Below, piece by piece: positions 11,237 through 23,501 of a DNA stretch of 64,000 nt; position 1 is the stretch's first letter; each line of letters begins with the position of its first letter. The position numbers were made by a program, and so were the translations under genes. The DNA is taken from assembly GCA_947561395.2 (NCBI GenBank), contig OX387187.1, forward strand, positions 25,649,829 to 25,713,828, given 5' to 3'. The notes below the pieces were generated by a model. It worked only from the letters and a program-made list of their open reading frames with translations. It was not told the origin of the DNA and did no database searches. This stretch comes from Buxus sempervirens (taxonomy: Eukaryota > Streptophyta > Magnoliopsida > Buxales > Buxaceae).

Positions 11237-11341
11237 CGTGTCCACTCAACCAAGTTGAGCTCTCTTCTTGTTTTGAATCTTGTCCATTGCTTTTCTTCCA
11301 ATAAGCATCTCAAGGAGCATACCCCAAAACCATAAACATCA

Positions 11342-11475
11342 GTTTAAGCTGTTAAATGGCCTGAGAACACAAGCTAAAGGGCTTCACTTTTGAACTAACT
11401 ACTAACATCACTTTAAGCTGTTAAATGCCCTGAGAACACAAGCTAAAGGGCTTCACTTCTGAACTAACTACTATG
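11342..11475. repeat. 69-bp tandem duplication splitting the kinase pseudogene
   Basis: Two copies, with tttaagctgttaaatg at 11343 and 11412, are about 95 percent identical. They lie between the activation-loop part and the SDVYGFG part of the kinase, so they sit in an old intron or an insertion. Confidence 0.8.
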
Positions 11476-11611
11476 AATCAATATAAGCATTGCACTTCTC
11501 TGTTTACCAGACTCGCCGGTCATTACATACTATGGAGCTGCGCATCCATAAAGTGCCCATCACTCCTATTGACACATCGGTCTGGTTTCCCCTGGGTCCA
11601 TCCTTTGCAAG

Positions 11612-13600
11612 TTAAAATACACACACAATCAAGGACCCAAAGGGCATGGGAGGTGACGAAGAAAGGGAGGGACATGGGTTATGTGAGGCGTAAGGAGGCA
11701 AGGGAGTTAAGGGTAAAAAATGAAAACAAATTCAAAAAACAAATTAGATTCTCCAATATCCCCAACAGCTCTTATGTAAGTACTTTCAATCAGAAGGGCC
11801 ATCACCGCGTAAAAATTTTGTATTCAACCAAGTAATCTGATATCTTTGACTTGAGTCCAATTTAATTTCAGCAAATAAATTACATAGAAATTAAAAACCA
11901 TGATTAGATCATATATAATCAGGGGAGCCATGATTTAACTCCTTCAGGAGCTGAAATGAAGATGTCATTCGCAGTTGTGAGACACAATATCTCCCTCTAA
12001 TGCACTTTCAATGGGAATAACAGGGAAGTTTTCATTTAATTTTGACAAAAAAGTATGCCAAAATACTAATGTGCACAAATCAACTGAAATGAAAATAGAT
12101 AATATTACAGAGGAAAAAAAAGACTTGATATTTGGGCTTAAACATGTGAGCGCCATAGGTTCCCAAACCAAGACCCTAAATCAAATGAAGGAGAAAGAGG
12201 GGAAGAGAAGTAGAAAAATAACCAGATATAGCAGCAACATTGTGCCAGAGGTGAGGATCCATCATCCTCATCATTCAGTCACAGGGATGGACTACTTTCT
12301 AGAAAACTGCAAAACAAGTGTAAGCACAAATCAACCAATTTCAACATAAAAAGTCTGAAATAGGACAGTGCATTTAGAAAATATTTTCATCTGGAAAGTT
12401 TATTGCAGAAGGAAAACATTTTCATAAAGAGATTTTGTTTGCTCATCCTATGTGCATTTTGAATTTTCTCCATTGAAAGAGAATGTGCTTGAACTTGGAA
12501 TCGTTCAGAGGTAATATATAATATTTAAACCACAAAAAAACCTTAGAATAAGAATATGCATTAACTTTTTAATTGAAAGTGAAAAATATAGAAAGTAGGA
12601 GCTTTCTTCTCTTGAATAAATCCATTCCCATCCATTAGGCATGGTCAGGTAATGGTTTCTCCTTTTCTTTAAATCGTTTTCATTTGTCATTTATTGCTGT
12701 TGTTTTCCTCTCTGAGTGTTTCTATTCATCCCTTCATTTTTTCATCTACCAGATGAAAGGCTTTGTTCGTTTCTTGATTATGTGACGTGCGAATTTTTTT
12801 GGTACCATGATTTAACGTGAAGCTGGGAAAAACATCCACGCAACACACGTCCTATTATTTGCAATGACAATTCATGACTTCATAAAACAACTAAAATCTC
12901 CACTAATATTATCCCCAAAATTATTACCACCTCATAATCCCATCCCCTTTAAATGCTTGAAATTTTTAGACAATCAAAAAATGAAATCCCCATTAATCTC
13001 ATGATCCCCTCTCCTGTAAATGCCTGAAATCTTTAGATAGCATATGCACAGTAGGAAAATAACAAGCTTCCACAAGAGACACGAGACATCACAAAAGTTG
13101 ATCTGTTATGGACACTACGATTGTTCTCATCAGTGGCTTTGTTAACCAAATTACCAAATCAAATAAACAGGATAACTGTGGGAATCTAACAAAATCAAGC
13201 ATGAAATATGAAAGTAGGAAAGAAGCATTAAAAATATCAAGCAATTCCAGTATCTCGAGTCTTTATAGATTAAATATAAAAGTTGGAAAGAAGCATTAAA
13301 AAATATCAAGCATTTCCAATATTCTTGGTTGTCTAGAAGATAAACCAGGTATGAGCCAACTACCAGATGCTTACAAATATTTTAGAATATTAACAAATAG
13401 AGGACAGAACATGAGTGTTGGAAAGAGAGAAATAAGAAACTACGAGAAAGAAAAAAATTAAATAGTAGAAGAAGTAAAAGACTTACACGGATGGGACAAA
13501 AACACTCATAGGGTTTGATCATAATCTCTGTTTCAAAATGAAGCCAGAAACGTGAAGCAACAAAATGGAAAAAAAATCACTAAAGGCTTGAGCTTTGAAG
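11612..13600. other. AT-rich DNA without a supported gene
   Basis: No domain was recognised. Two old tandem duplications are visible: atcccnTcCCntTaAATGC-type blocks at about 12940 and 13003, and a gaaagaagcattaaaa block at about 13217 and 13290. A minus-strand candidate mini-exon (about 13534-13494, between an AACAG acceptor and a GTAAGT donor) does not join in frame to an upstream ATG exon at about 13800-13745, so no gene is called. Confidence 0.4.
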
Positions 13601-13615
13601 CTCTCGACAGGGATT

Positions 13616-13644
13616 AAATCGTCTGTTCTAATAACAGACGATTT
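13616..13644. other. Perfect 12-bp stem-loop
   Basis: aaatcgtctgtt and its exact complement aacagacgattt are separated by 5 nt. Its context is unknown. Confidence 0.7.
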
Positions 13645-14520
13645 CAGACCTTCTCAAGAGTTCAAGGATCCACCTTTCAAATCATAAATTTCACAGAGAT
13701 CTAGAGAGGTGGGGAGAGGAAGAAAGAAGAAGAAAATGATATACCGGAGTCATGGCAATAGGAAAATTGAGATGCCTATTAGGGATCTCACCCATTGAGT
13801 TGTCTAAACGCTGTGAGCGGAGATACCAACGAAGAGCCACAGGAGGGATGCTAACGTTTGAGCATTATTCCGATCGAGAAGGGCAATTGATACGGAGACG
13901 TTTAAGCTGACCTGCACTTCTGGGGTTTAGTTGTTCAACGCTATAGCCCTCTTCATTTGCCAAGCGTTTTAAAATTCAAAGAGGCACGGGCGTTTTGGGT
14001 TAACGGTTCTTTAAATACAGTGACATGTAAGCTGCCATGTCAGCTGTGACGTAGAGCTACTAGGTTTGAGAGTCTCAAATTTGAAGCTTATCGTGAGTTC
14101 ACCGATTGCTATATATTATTACTAGCATTGGAAACATATGATGGTTTGAGAAAAAAATGTATAAATATTAAGAAATATAAGAAAAGAGACCTTGCCTGTG
14201 CAATGCACGGACAAATATGTTTCAAAATTGTTTGAAAAATAGAATATTTTATATATAGTCTTGAAAATTAATATATCAACATATTACACAATTACGTTAC
14301 TTTTCCTACTTCAATGCCAACGTGATAGGAATAGTCGTGGGTTTAATATAGCAAATAGATAATTGCATGTAAATAAAAGATCACCTTAGATAATTAGCAT
14401 TCTAAGTCCGTTTACTTGAATAAAAGGCAAGACAATTTTGAAAAAAGATTGCATAAGGTTATAGGGAATCAATGGACTTAAAAAGGGATCCAAAAAATTA
14501 TGCACACTACATTACATATA

Positions 14521-14870
14521 AAATCTCTATTCGCACATCATTTATGGCAAACTGCTTTGTTAAAAAATAATTGACTAACATTGCTGAAGATATGTGTAAT
14601 AGCAAAATCTTGCCGTCTGGTCTTGATGCAATTCAATAGTGTTGCTGAAATAGAAGAGAGAGAGAGTTGGTGGTTAGTAGACAAAGAATTAAATGTAGAA
14701 AGCACAACATAAATTGCTCTAAAGAAAAATTAAATAAACTTCATTGATATTCAACACATGCTATAGACAAATTTTTTGAAATTGCAAACAAAGATAAGCA
14801 CCCTAAGCCATCGCCACCAAAGTTGTAATCTTCAATAGAAGAGGAATCGAAAAAAAAACATTGTGAGTGT
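14521..14870. repeat. Duplicated non-coding block, copy 1
   Basis: The part at 14521-14603 recurs at about 22259-22341, and the part at 14629-14870 recurs at about 20246-20490, both in direct orientation at roughly 85-90 percent identity. The copies now flank the solo LTR at 15355-20185. This shows an older local duplication before that insertion; no coding content was recognised. Confidence 0.7.
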
Positions 14871-16099
14871 TTGGAAGAAATGACCAATCATAATTAAAAT
14901 TTTGAAGAAAGCATCTAAGGTCTTATTATAAATTTGCAAAGAGAAATCAACTACGCTCTGGTACTTTAAGAAAAAGTGCAATTTATTTTTCAACAAAATC
15001 ATGAAAACTGGTCCTTTCATTAGAAATTTATGTTTTACCTCCACTTTAGTAATTGGGTTGTAACGATTGAAAGATCCCCAAATCCTCAACTAATACAGTG
15101 ATGAATTAAACAAACAAAACTATGATTGAAAATTCACACAACAGAGTTGTGAAAATAGTAAAATGAATGCAAGGAAAAACCAAAAGGAAATTCCCAGAAT
15201 TAGTCAATATATAATGAAGGTCAAATCAGGAAAAAAATACCCTATTCTTTTGATTGCAACACAATCCCCATTACTGTTATCGATTGCCATGTTGTAGCCA
15301 ACCTGTCCATATGTAACAACATAGCTTCATGAAATCATATAAATCCAAACATAGTGTGCGCACCTAAATCTAGATCGCACACGAGGCGCACGTGGAGTTC
15401 GTGCGTGCCTCGGGACTTTCGGAGTCGCCACTGCCTAAGAGGTGTAGGCAGACACGGTGTTTGCCCTATCCGGGTCTAAGTCTGGTCTGCGACTTTTCAG
15501 AGTTCTAGCTAAGTCCTCGGTTACGTCCGGGGAAGCCCAAAGACACCCCGGCCCGCCCCGTCGGTCTGACGGGTCCCTCGGGTCTCCCTGGTTTTTGAGT
15601 CAAGTTCACCCTCCCTAGACCAGCATGCTGCTTTATTTGGTCTGGTGGGACCCTCTGAAGGTGTGGGTCCCTTTTATTTGGATTTTATCTTTTTTATTTA
15701 TCTAAGTGAAATGGGTCGGACCCGGGTCCCTTTGGAAGACCCGTGGGCTGCCATGGTTGGGCCTAGGGCCCAGTAGGGTTATTGGGTAACCCTTTTTGGT
15801 TATTTAAATTTTATTTATTTACATTTTTTATTTGGGCTTGATGGGCTTGGATTTGGCCCATTAGCCAAGGGTCAAAGGGCCTGGACCTATCTATTAAAAA
15901 CAGGCCTGGTATAGGCCAGTCAAAAATGTGGGCCATTCAGGTGGGCCCAAGGTGGGTCTTGGTGGGCCCTTCTAGGCCCACAGTCCACAAATGGGCTAAA
16001 AATAGCCCAAATAACACACTGAGTCGGGTCAAGCTGGTTTGGCTCGGAATAGATCCAACCGGGCCGAAAAATTACATTTTTTATGTTACTTTTACATCT

Positions 16100-16203
16100 G
16101 CCCGTATTTTCTATACGGTCCACCCTTGCCCGTGCACGAAATCCGGTTTGGCTCGCCCGTGAAGCAAACACGGTCCTAACCGGACCGCTCTGAGTTTACG
16201 GGT
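16100..16203 (-). repeat. Downstream palindrome array of the 15355 solo LTR
   Basis: Four 21-nt units start at 16100, 16128, 16155 and 16183, a pitch of 28 bp with one of 27. Each keeps the frame CCGT...ACGG with a 7-nt centre, for example GCCCGTATTTTCTATACGG. Some stems carry mismatches. The array lies on the transcribed side of the TATA box. Confidence 0.75.
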
Positions 16204-16758
16204 GCAGCCTATTCTGCACTTTTGTAACGCCCCGGATCCGTGTTCTTCATTAAAGATATAACACGTCTCCTAGGGGTTAGTTAAGGATCTCAATAATGGT
16301 GATCGCTGGATAATCACCCGCCTTTTATATCACATCAGAGTGCACAATTCAACATTACTATCCAGGCAAGTTATGAAATCATCAAATGGTCCCAAGTTTA
16401 CTATCTTATTACAATCCTCAAAATTCACCTTAACAGTTTAAGACCGAACAACCTGCTGGACTAAGGTCGGTAGTAATAATCCTCCTCCCTATATGTATCA
16501 GCCGGATCTACCCCTGTAGGCACCTCACCACGAATATCTGAAAAACAAGTAACAACGAGGGAATGAGATACGAATATCCCAGCGAGTGACACATGCATGC
16601 ATAAAATAGTTAACACAGTTATAAGACATGCTTCGACAAATAACCAACGATAATAACAACGTAAATTTCGATAACAACTCAAACCAGGTCAATGCCATGC
16701 ATATGGTTACATTGATTAATTTACATGCCAAGTAGACACTCCACACCTCCATGTACAC

Positions 16759-16886
16759 AGTTCCGGCCTACTCAGGGTATCGGAAACTCTGAAATGACGG
16801 CCTACTCAGGGTATCGTCATCCAGTGCCGGCCTACTCCGGGTATCGGCACTGACAACCAGGCCTACTCAGGGTATCTGGCTGCTCT
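16759..16886. repeat. Four hairpins with a constant loop and changing stems
   Basis: The loop GCCTACTCAGGGTAT (one copy CTCCGGG) recurs four times, each time enclosed by a different pair of complementary arms: ttccg/cggaa, atgacg/cgtcat, cagtgccg/cggcactg and ccag/ctgg. Different but self-complementary arms around an identical loop point to selection or copying of a hairpin shape. Confidence 0.8.
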
Positions 16887-17034
16887 ACACTGGTCGTGGC
16901 AACACACGTGGCCATGCAATTACACCAACAAACACATACCATCACATTACTAAGCTTAACAAGGATCCATGGGAAGCTAAACCCAAACCGATAATTAACT
17001 GTTTAAAATTCTGCATTAGTACACATCACCCGTG

Positions 17035-17154
17035 GTTCCAACCAGAACATCAACTCACACAAGAGTTCCAACCAGAACATCAACTCACACAAGTGTTCCA
17101 ACCAGAACATCAACTCACACAAGTGTTCCAACCAGAACATCAACTCACACAAGA
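17035..17154. repeat. 30-bp tandem repeat, four copies
   Basis: The unit starts gttccaaccagaacatcaac and is repeated four times with almost no divergence. Each unit contains GTTC-caacca-GAAC, again a short hairpin. Confidence 0.9.
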
Positions 17155-17479
17155 AATCAAATAAATAATAATTACAACCTCATTCAAAACTTGCCATCAA
17201 AACGGGGTTCAATAAACCAAATCAGGTACCAAACAATGCATATTTCAAGAGGACTAAAATAAAGCCCTAGTATGTGAACATCCCGAGCATCCTCGAAATA
17301 TTTCTCCACACCTACTTCATAAGCTTGTACTAAAACTAGTATCTATCTCCATTGTTCTCACCAGCAAGATTTATTACCTCTAATGTGAAATCAATTAGTT
17401 GGTTAAGTGGTTGAAGAACCCCTATTATCCAGAACACCCTTGGTTTTTGCGGAATTATAGGATTCTGCACGAAAACCAC

Positions 17480-17745
17480 TGGGCGCTCACTTCCCTGAGG
17501 TGGGCGCCAGGTAGGCGCCAGGTGGGCGGTAGGTCCTTTCGTTTAACTGAAGCTTGCGCTCACCCGTGGACGAGTGGGCGCTAGCTAGGCGCCAGACGGG
17601 CGAGAGAAAAGCGCGAGAAAGGCGCGAGAGTTTGAGGTAGGCGCGAGCTAGGCGCGGGGTGGGCGCTAGCTCGGCGCCGGGTCTTCTTTTCTTGGCGCTC
17701 ACCTCCTAGGTGGGCGCTAGGTAAGCGCCAGCTAGGCGGTAACCC
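17480..17745. repeat. GC-rich GGCGC hairpin array
   Basis: In an otherwise AT-rich region, about 265 bp are filled with irregular copies of GGGCGC, TAGGCGCC and GCGCGAG motifs. Several form stem-loops such as GGCGCTAGCTAGGCGCC. It lies inside the nested solo LTR and is also a dense CpG cluster. Confidence 0.75.
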
Positions 17746-19396
17746 ACTTCGATTTCCAGGTCTCTGTTAATGCCGGAAATCCAACTCTGGCTGGAATTTC
17801 TCAGTCTGTAACCACTTATATAGCCTCCTAATACTCCCAGGATACATCCAAACCTAATTTGGATTTAATCTACATGATTTCCCAATTATCCCCAATTTCA
17901 CTGTACAAAACCCTCCGTAACTGTTGTTGCCCAGAACACTGAGAAAACCTCAATCAATGCAATCAACACAATGAAATCAATCAACAAATACATGAATAAA
18001 TCCGAAACCTCGGTTGTAAAACCATGCCACTCACCAGTGTGCGATTAATCCCAGAATGATAGCCTTTCTCGAAATCGGCCGATCACGATCCCGAATTCGC
18101 GAAGATGAAATGGTAGCCGAAATGGTAGTCGAACTGTTCGCTGCTCACGAGAGAGAAAACCCGCCTAAATCCAACTCGAATGAGCTTCTAGTAGTCCCTC
18201 AGAGTCTTTCTCTTCCTGAGAATAACCCCAAATCGCCATTTCCGCCGCAGTCGCCAAATCGCCCAGCTCTAAGTCTAACGAAGATTACCTCCGTAAGTTA
18301 CGCGTATTCCTACAACCCAAACCCTACTTTCCCCCTTGGGTATTTTTACCCCGCGAGACATACGCCGTTTGATGCCTTTCCTTTTTTTTTCTTATCCGAT
18401 GCGCGCTCGCCCACTAAAACCCCACATACTCGACATCGACATATTAATTAATTAATTAATACGTAGACACTATACAATAATAATCATACGATAATACTAA
18501 ATATTTTTCCGAAAAAATGGCTATATAACGCCTGTACATACGAGCATGGGCTAAGCCCTCAAACCACACTAAACACCTGATAAACACAGTTTATGTATAT
18601 CAACTGAATAAATAAATAATGGATAACCTCACAAAAAAAATCAGGGTCTTACAACTTTTGCTGCCGATTCTGCTTGGGATCGGTTCCTTGGCCTTCTCAG
18701 GTGTTCTGGTAACTTCAGTTGGAATTTCGGATTCTTCAAAGTCCTTCCCTCTCTTCTTTTGGCCTAAAAGGCCTTCTTCTTCTTTCTTCCTCTTTTAACA
18801 TGAAAACCAGCATCTCTTGGGTGATCCATGATCATCTTTTGGATGGGGGAAGTAGGAAATTACAGAAGGATTCAATCCTTCCATGTCAAAGACTAAAAAA
18901 AAAAGAGTTATTTGATTTGTTAATTCAAAGTGCTCTTTAGACACTTTCTTTTCCTCCTTTCTTGTAATGACCAACTCTTTAATATCATCTTCTCATGATA
19001 CTCAAAACAGCAATTGAGTTAGTAACATTAGTAACATTAAAGGTATTTAAAAGAGACTTAGAAAAGAAATGGAAAATGAAAATATTATAAAACCCAACAT
19101 ACTTACAATGTGGTTTTTGCTAGTGATGGTTTCTCCAGCGAATTTGGCAGCGCTTCCGCGTCCTCCCAAGATTCTTAAGTTGGATTTGTAAAGGATTCAG
19201 TAGGTGGTTGGGTTTAGAGGGAGATATTTGGAGGTTTAGGCATGGTTTTAAGATAACAAGGGTATTTTGGGCATTAAATGGGTCTAGGTATTGGGGTGGT
19301 GGTAATTGGGCAGAGCTTGGCCGTGGCAAACACACAGACAAAGAGGGGAGAGGCCAAGGGGAAAGCTTGTTGAAATGAGGGGGGGGGGGGGCCTCT

Positions 19397-19406
19397 CTAT
19401 TTATAG
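19397..19406 (-). promoter_or_regulatory. LTR TATA box
   Basis: Minus-strand CTATAAATAG lies 15 nt from the palindrome array at 19421-19632. The same arrangement is seen in the LTRs at 28407 and 40688. Confidence 0.6.
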
Positions 19407-19420
19407 GCAAAAAGGGGCGT

Positions 19421-19632
19421 GCCCGTATTTGAAGTACGGGCGTGCCTTGCCCGTACTTCAAGTACGGGCATGCCTTGCCCGTAATTCAAATACGGGCGAA
19501 AAACGCACATTTCCAAATCTCGCAAAATCGGCCGTACGGGACGCGTGTCCTGCCATACAGTGACGCATGTCTTCTTCCAGAAGCTTGCCCGTATTTGAAA
19601 TACGGGCATGCCCTGTCCGTAATTGAAATACG
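19421..19632 (-). repeat. Upstream palindrome array of the 15355 solo LTR
   Basis: Units of the form GCCCGTA-N7-TACGGGC start at 19421, 19449 and 19477 (28-bp pitch), with two more after a gap near 19585 and 19613. The stem is the same as in the 26850-41486 element. Confidence 0.8.
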
Positions 19633-20190
19633 GTCCAGCACGTTTTTAAAATGTTTGGATTTCAAACCTTTATTCAATTTGGTTTTTTGCAAGATTTTGA
19701 TTTGATTTTTCCGATTATTTTATTAAAAAGCGAGATTCCCTTTATTAAAATATTAATAAACACATTTATTTTATTTATTTTATTGGTTTATTCCATTTTT
19801 TGCTGCCTTTTTACCACATGGACAGTTTTTCTAAAACTTCAACTGCTCATAACTTCTTCGTCAGGTGTCCGATTTCAGCAAACTTAGTGTCGTTGGAACC
19901 GGCTCGGAACCACCTATATATTGGGATCAAGTTTGGTAGCTGAATTGGGGTCGAGCAAAAAGTCAACTTTTCGCTCCCCAAAAGTTTGACCAACTCATAA
20001 TTTTCTCATCTGGACTCTGATTCCAGCAAATTCAGTTGCGTTGGAACCATGTCGAAATGCTCTTTTCAATGAGATGAAGTTTGATGGCCAAATTTACTTG
20101 AATCAAAAAGTCAATTTTTTGACCCCCTCAAGGTTTGACTTTTCATTTTTCTTTATTTCGGGGGTGCAAAAATCAGGTGTCTACACATAG

Positions 20191-23100
20191 CAATCTTAAA
20201 AAGTAGATAAGAGAGGAAATTCAAATAATCACAAAAATTTAATGAAAGAATGCAATTCAGTAGTGTTGCTACAAACAAAACAAAAAAAAGAAAGAAAGAG
20301 TTGGTGGTTAGAAGAAGAAGAATTAAATGTGGAAAGCAGAACATAAATTGCTGTAAAGACATATATTCAACGCATGCTACAGACAAAATTTTCAAAATTG
20401 CAAACAGAGATAAGCACCCTCAGCCACTGCCACCAAAGTTTTAAGTTTCAATAGAAAAGGAATCCAAGAAAACATTGTGATTGTTTGCAATATATAATGA
20501 ACTCGAACACGTACCTGAACGAAAAGAGGAGTTGTTGAAGAGGGCAATATTTTATTTTATATATATATATATATCATAAAATAAGTTTTGAATGGTTTTT
20601 ACAATAAATTTTTTAAATAAAATATAAAAGAGAAAATAGATATACTAAGAAGTTAAGATAAAATTTAAATAGTCTTGAGAAAACAAATACCCAAAGTCTT
20701 GGTCAAAACAATTCAAATGATTTTTAGCATATGTTTTTTCATGTAGGAGATTTGATTTGTTCATTTCGTTATAAGTACGACCTTATGCTAAATCTTTTAT
20801 AATATAGATTTGATTTATTTTTTTTAGGTTATTCCCACCTCATACTTTTTGTATAAGAAGTGATGGTATAAAAAGGCATCCCTTGGTAGGCATGTCAAGA
20901 CAAACCAATTGGCACAACTATAATCCACAAACAAATTTTCAATGCAAAAGCAAAGCCTTGAAAATTTGCTGAATTGGGATGTAATTTTTTATCATAGGTT
21001 TTTATTTCAATTTATTTGCATGTAACTACAGGCACTGGAATTTCTAAAGAAGCACCTCAACTATGTTTGCATTAGATTGAGCTCCTACACTTCAAGTTTC
21101 TTGAAATAGTTGGCCACTACAAATACAACTATGAAAAAAATCCTCAAAAACAGATTTTTTAGTCATACCTATGTATATAAATAAAAAATACAATTAGATG
21201 GAAGGAGTGCAAAGAGGGAAAGAGATCTGATTATCTATGGATGTTTGGAGGGGTTGGAGTGATGAGGTCAATTGAAACTTTTCAGAATGGTTAGGAATTG
21301 TGATAGTATCATGCTTAGAATGTGAGAGTGTGGTGAGAGAGAAATGCAAGGAAACACCTAAAAAGAGCCTCTAGTGACCCCCCAACTCCCTGTTTGACCC
21401 ATTTTTTGTAAGGGGAGGTGTCTTAATGGCCGAAAAGCCAATTTTCAAGATTGTGTCAGTTGTAGGATGAAGTTGCAGCAGTGGGAAAACCCATACTACT
21501 CTCTCACGCATGGGAGTCAAGATAAAGTTCATTTGGACCTTACATGGTTTAAAATAATAATAAAAAATGTCTTTTAGTGTTGAAATTCATTCAGACATGT
21601 GAACAAAATTGTAGCAGAAAAATTGGCTCCTTGAAAAGGTTCTCAATACAGAAAAGCAGATGCAGAGTATAATAAAATAAAGGGACGCTAAATCAGTCAC
21701 AAACAATCAAGAACCAAAGGAATACATGCATAGATTATGTTTACACAAAAGTTATTTTACAGGATCAACATGCTATAGCTTTAAGATATGTAAGAACTAT
21801 GAGAAAGATGCAATCCAAGAGGTTTATATACCAGAATTGGTGCTACTACTGTCAAGGTTAATAGCCTTGTAACTTGACTGTTCCGATGAATATATAACTG
21901 CAATTGTCAACATGCAAAATGAAAACAAAGTCAAAATTATTTGAGTGTTGGATAAATTTTGTTAATCATAAGTAATAGCATAAAACATGACTTTTGATCA
22001 ACTCAGATTAGTTAAAGGGAAATCTAGAATAATTGAAACATTTCAAATATTCCAAATGATTTGAATCTATTATTATAACAGGTTAACTTGTGAGTCAATA
22101 AAAACCATTCCACAGTTGACCATTCGACCAGAATGTCTCATCAACCCTTAAAATAAAATGCATGATACAACCTTAGGAAGGATTCCTATAAACATATAGT
22201 GAGAATTTCTAACATTGAATCAATGAGTTAAGGGTTTAAGAAAACCATTTGGCAAGATTAATCTCTATTCGCACATCATTTATGGAAGACTGCTTTGTTA
22301 AAAAATAATTGACTAACATCGCTAAAGATATGTGTAATAGCCTCGTAACTTGACTGTTCTGATGAATATATAACAGCAATTGTCAACATGCAAAAAAAAA
22401 AAAAAAAAAAAGATAATTAGTTTAAGCAAAGTGTTGGAGATAATTATCAAATTGTCAAATTGGAGATAACTGACTTTAAATCCTAAGGACAAACTGATAT
22501 TTTTCATTTGCAATAAATAGTCAAACAGACAATTCACTATTGATTCCAGCCTCAAGAGCAGTCTCATATGTACAAATGGACTGTTATTTGAACCCATTAC
22601 CTTAAAAAAAAAAAAAAAGGATATGGCTATAGCCAAACCTGGAGAAGGCAAATTTTCAACATAAATTGCACTTCCATAAGGCAAATTAGCTTAAAAGATT
22701 TCAAAGGAAAATAATACTAATGACATCAAATGAATAAGCTCATGAGATTGACTAAATTACAAAGAATTAATCTATTAAAAGATGATAATGACCAAACCCA
22801 CAAATAGAGGTAATAATGGTGTTTCTAAGGGAAAAAGTTGATAGATGGTTGCTAAATATGCAGTTTTTGAATGTTTGGAATGACAGGACAGGATTCCTAT
22901 TATTGACCCCCACTAATTAAAATAAGACATTACTATTGACGTTTAATACTTGAATAGTGTCAAATAGACAGTTTAGGTAGGCATACTGGTCTGAAAAAAT
23001 AACATTTCTATGAACATGACCAGATATAGAACTTTTAATTCTATCTAGATTTAAAGAAACATTTGTTTCCTGTTAGAGCAAGTATTGACTAAGATATCTT

Positions 23101-23496
23101 AAAGATCCCCGCAAGCTTCTAGATAGATTTGCCCAATGGCCCTAAACCAAAGCTTAGATCACCTAGTAATTTCATTATAAAGAAGTACCATAAGAATATA
23201 AGTTATTTCATCAAATTTTACAGTTATCATCGTATATTCCTCCTTCATGGTGATTGGCTCCTATTATGATAGAAAATGATAACAGTAAATTGCAATAATT
23301 CGCATCTGTTAAGTGTGAATGTCTGACTTGCATCCCCTACAACGTGGCTCAATATCAATGACAGGGCTCAAAGTCGGAGACCATGGGGACATTGGAGGAT
23401 TTGAGATTGCCATGAATCTCAATGGAGTCTGGGTCCCTGAAGGGGGTGAAACCTGGCGTTTGGTGTCAAAAGCCTAAAGATGAAAGCAGGATTGGG
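20191..23496. other. Non-coding DNA with duplicated blocks
   Basis: It contains second copies of the block described at 14521-14870 (20246-20490 and 22259-22341) and a further direct pair, about 21855-21915 and 22338-22395, around gtaacttgactgttc. There are A-rich runs at 22394-22411 and 22602-22618. No gene was recognised. Confidence 0.5.
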
Positions 23497-23501
23497 AATG
23501 G

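Larger units (their letters stand above)
10985..11611 (-). pseudogene. Receptor-like cytoplasmic kinase (PBL/RLCK-VII type) pseudogene, C-terminal half
   Basis: Read on the minus strand, pieces in different frames match the second half of a plant RLCK-VII kinase: AKDGP then a VMGT activation-loop block (about 11520-11611), YGCAAP-stop-YVMTG, then after a break SDVYGFG-like and LLEMLIG-like helix segments, NLVEWTRP, a KIFDSRMEGHYS block and MSQVVEILEAFQTQ at the C-terminus. RLCK-VII kinases act at the plasma membrane in immune and developmental signalling. This copy has several frameshifts, in-frame stops and two internal tandem duplications, and lacks the N-lobe, so it cannot give a kinase. 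Family assignment is good; the exact member is unknown. Confidence 0.8.
16223..18653 (-). mobile_element. Solo LTR, TGTAAGACCC type, nested
   Basis: On the plus strand it reads TGTAACGCCCCGGATCC...GGGTCTTACA, flanked by acttt at 16218-16222 and 18654-18658. In element orientation it begins TGTAAGACCC and ends GGATCCGGGGCGTTACA, the same ends as the solo LTR at 54947-57555. At 2431 bp it holds no polyprotein. It was inserted into the solo LTR at 15355-20185. It contains hairpin, 30-bp tandem and GGCGC-rich arrays. Confidence 0.9.
15355..20185 (-). mobile_element. Solo LTR (Ogre/Tat-like family), split by a nested solo LTR
   Basis: It begins TGTGCGCACC and ends GGTGTCTACA, flanked by an identical 5-bp catag at 15350-15354 and 20186-20190. 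It is homologous along its length to the LTRs at 26850 and 39082. In element orientation (minus) it starts TGTAGACACCTG. Another LTR (16223-18653) interrupts it; without that insert it is about 2.4 kb. There is a TATA box at 19397-19406 (minus), an upstream palindrome array at 19421-19632 and a downstream array at 16100-16203. Confidence 0.9.

Noticed and set aside
13494-13800. Two-exon minus-strand gene (ATG exon near 13800, mini-exon near 13534)
   Set aside because: Good-looking donor and acceptor, but joining them meets a stop within three codons.
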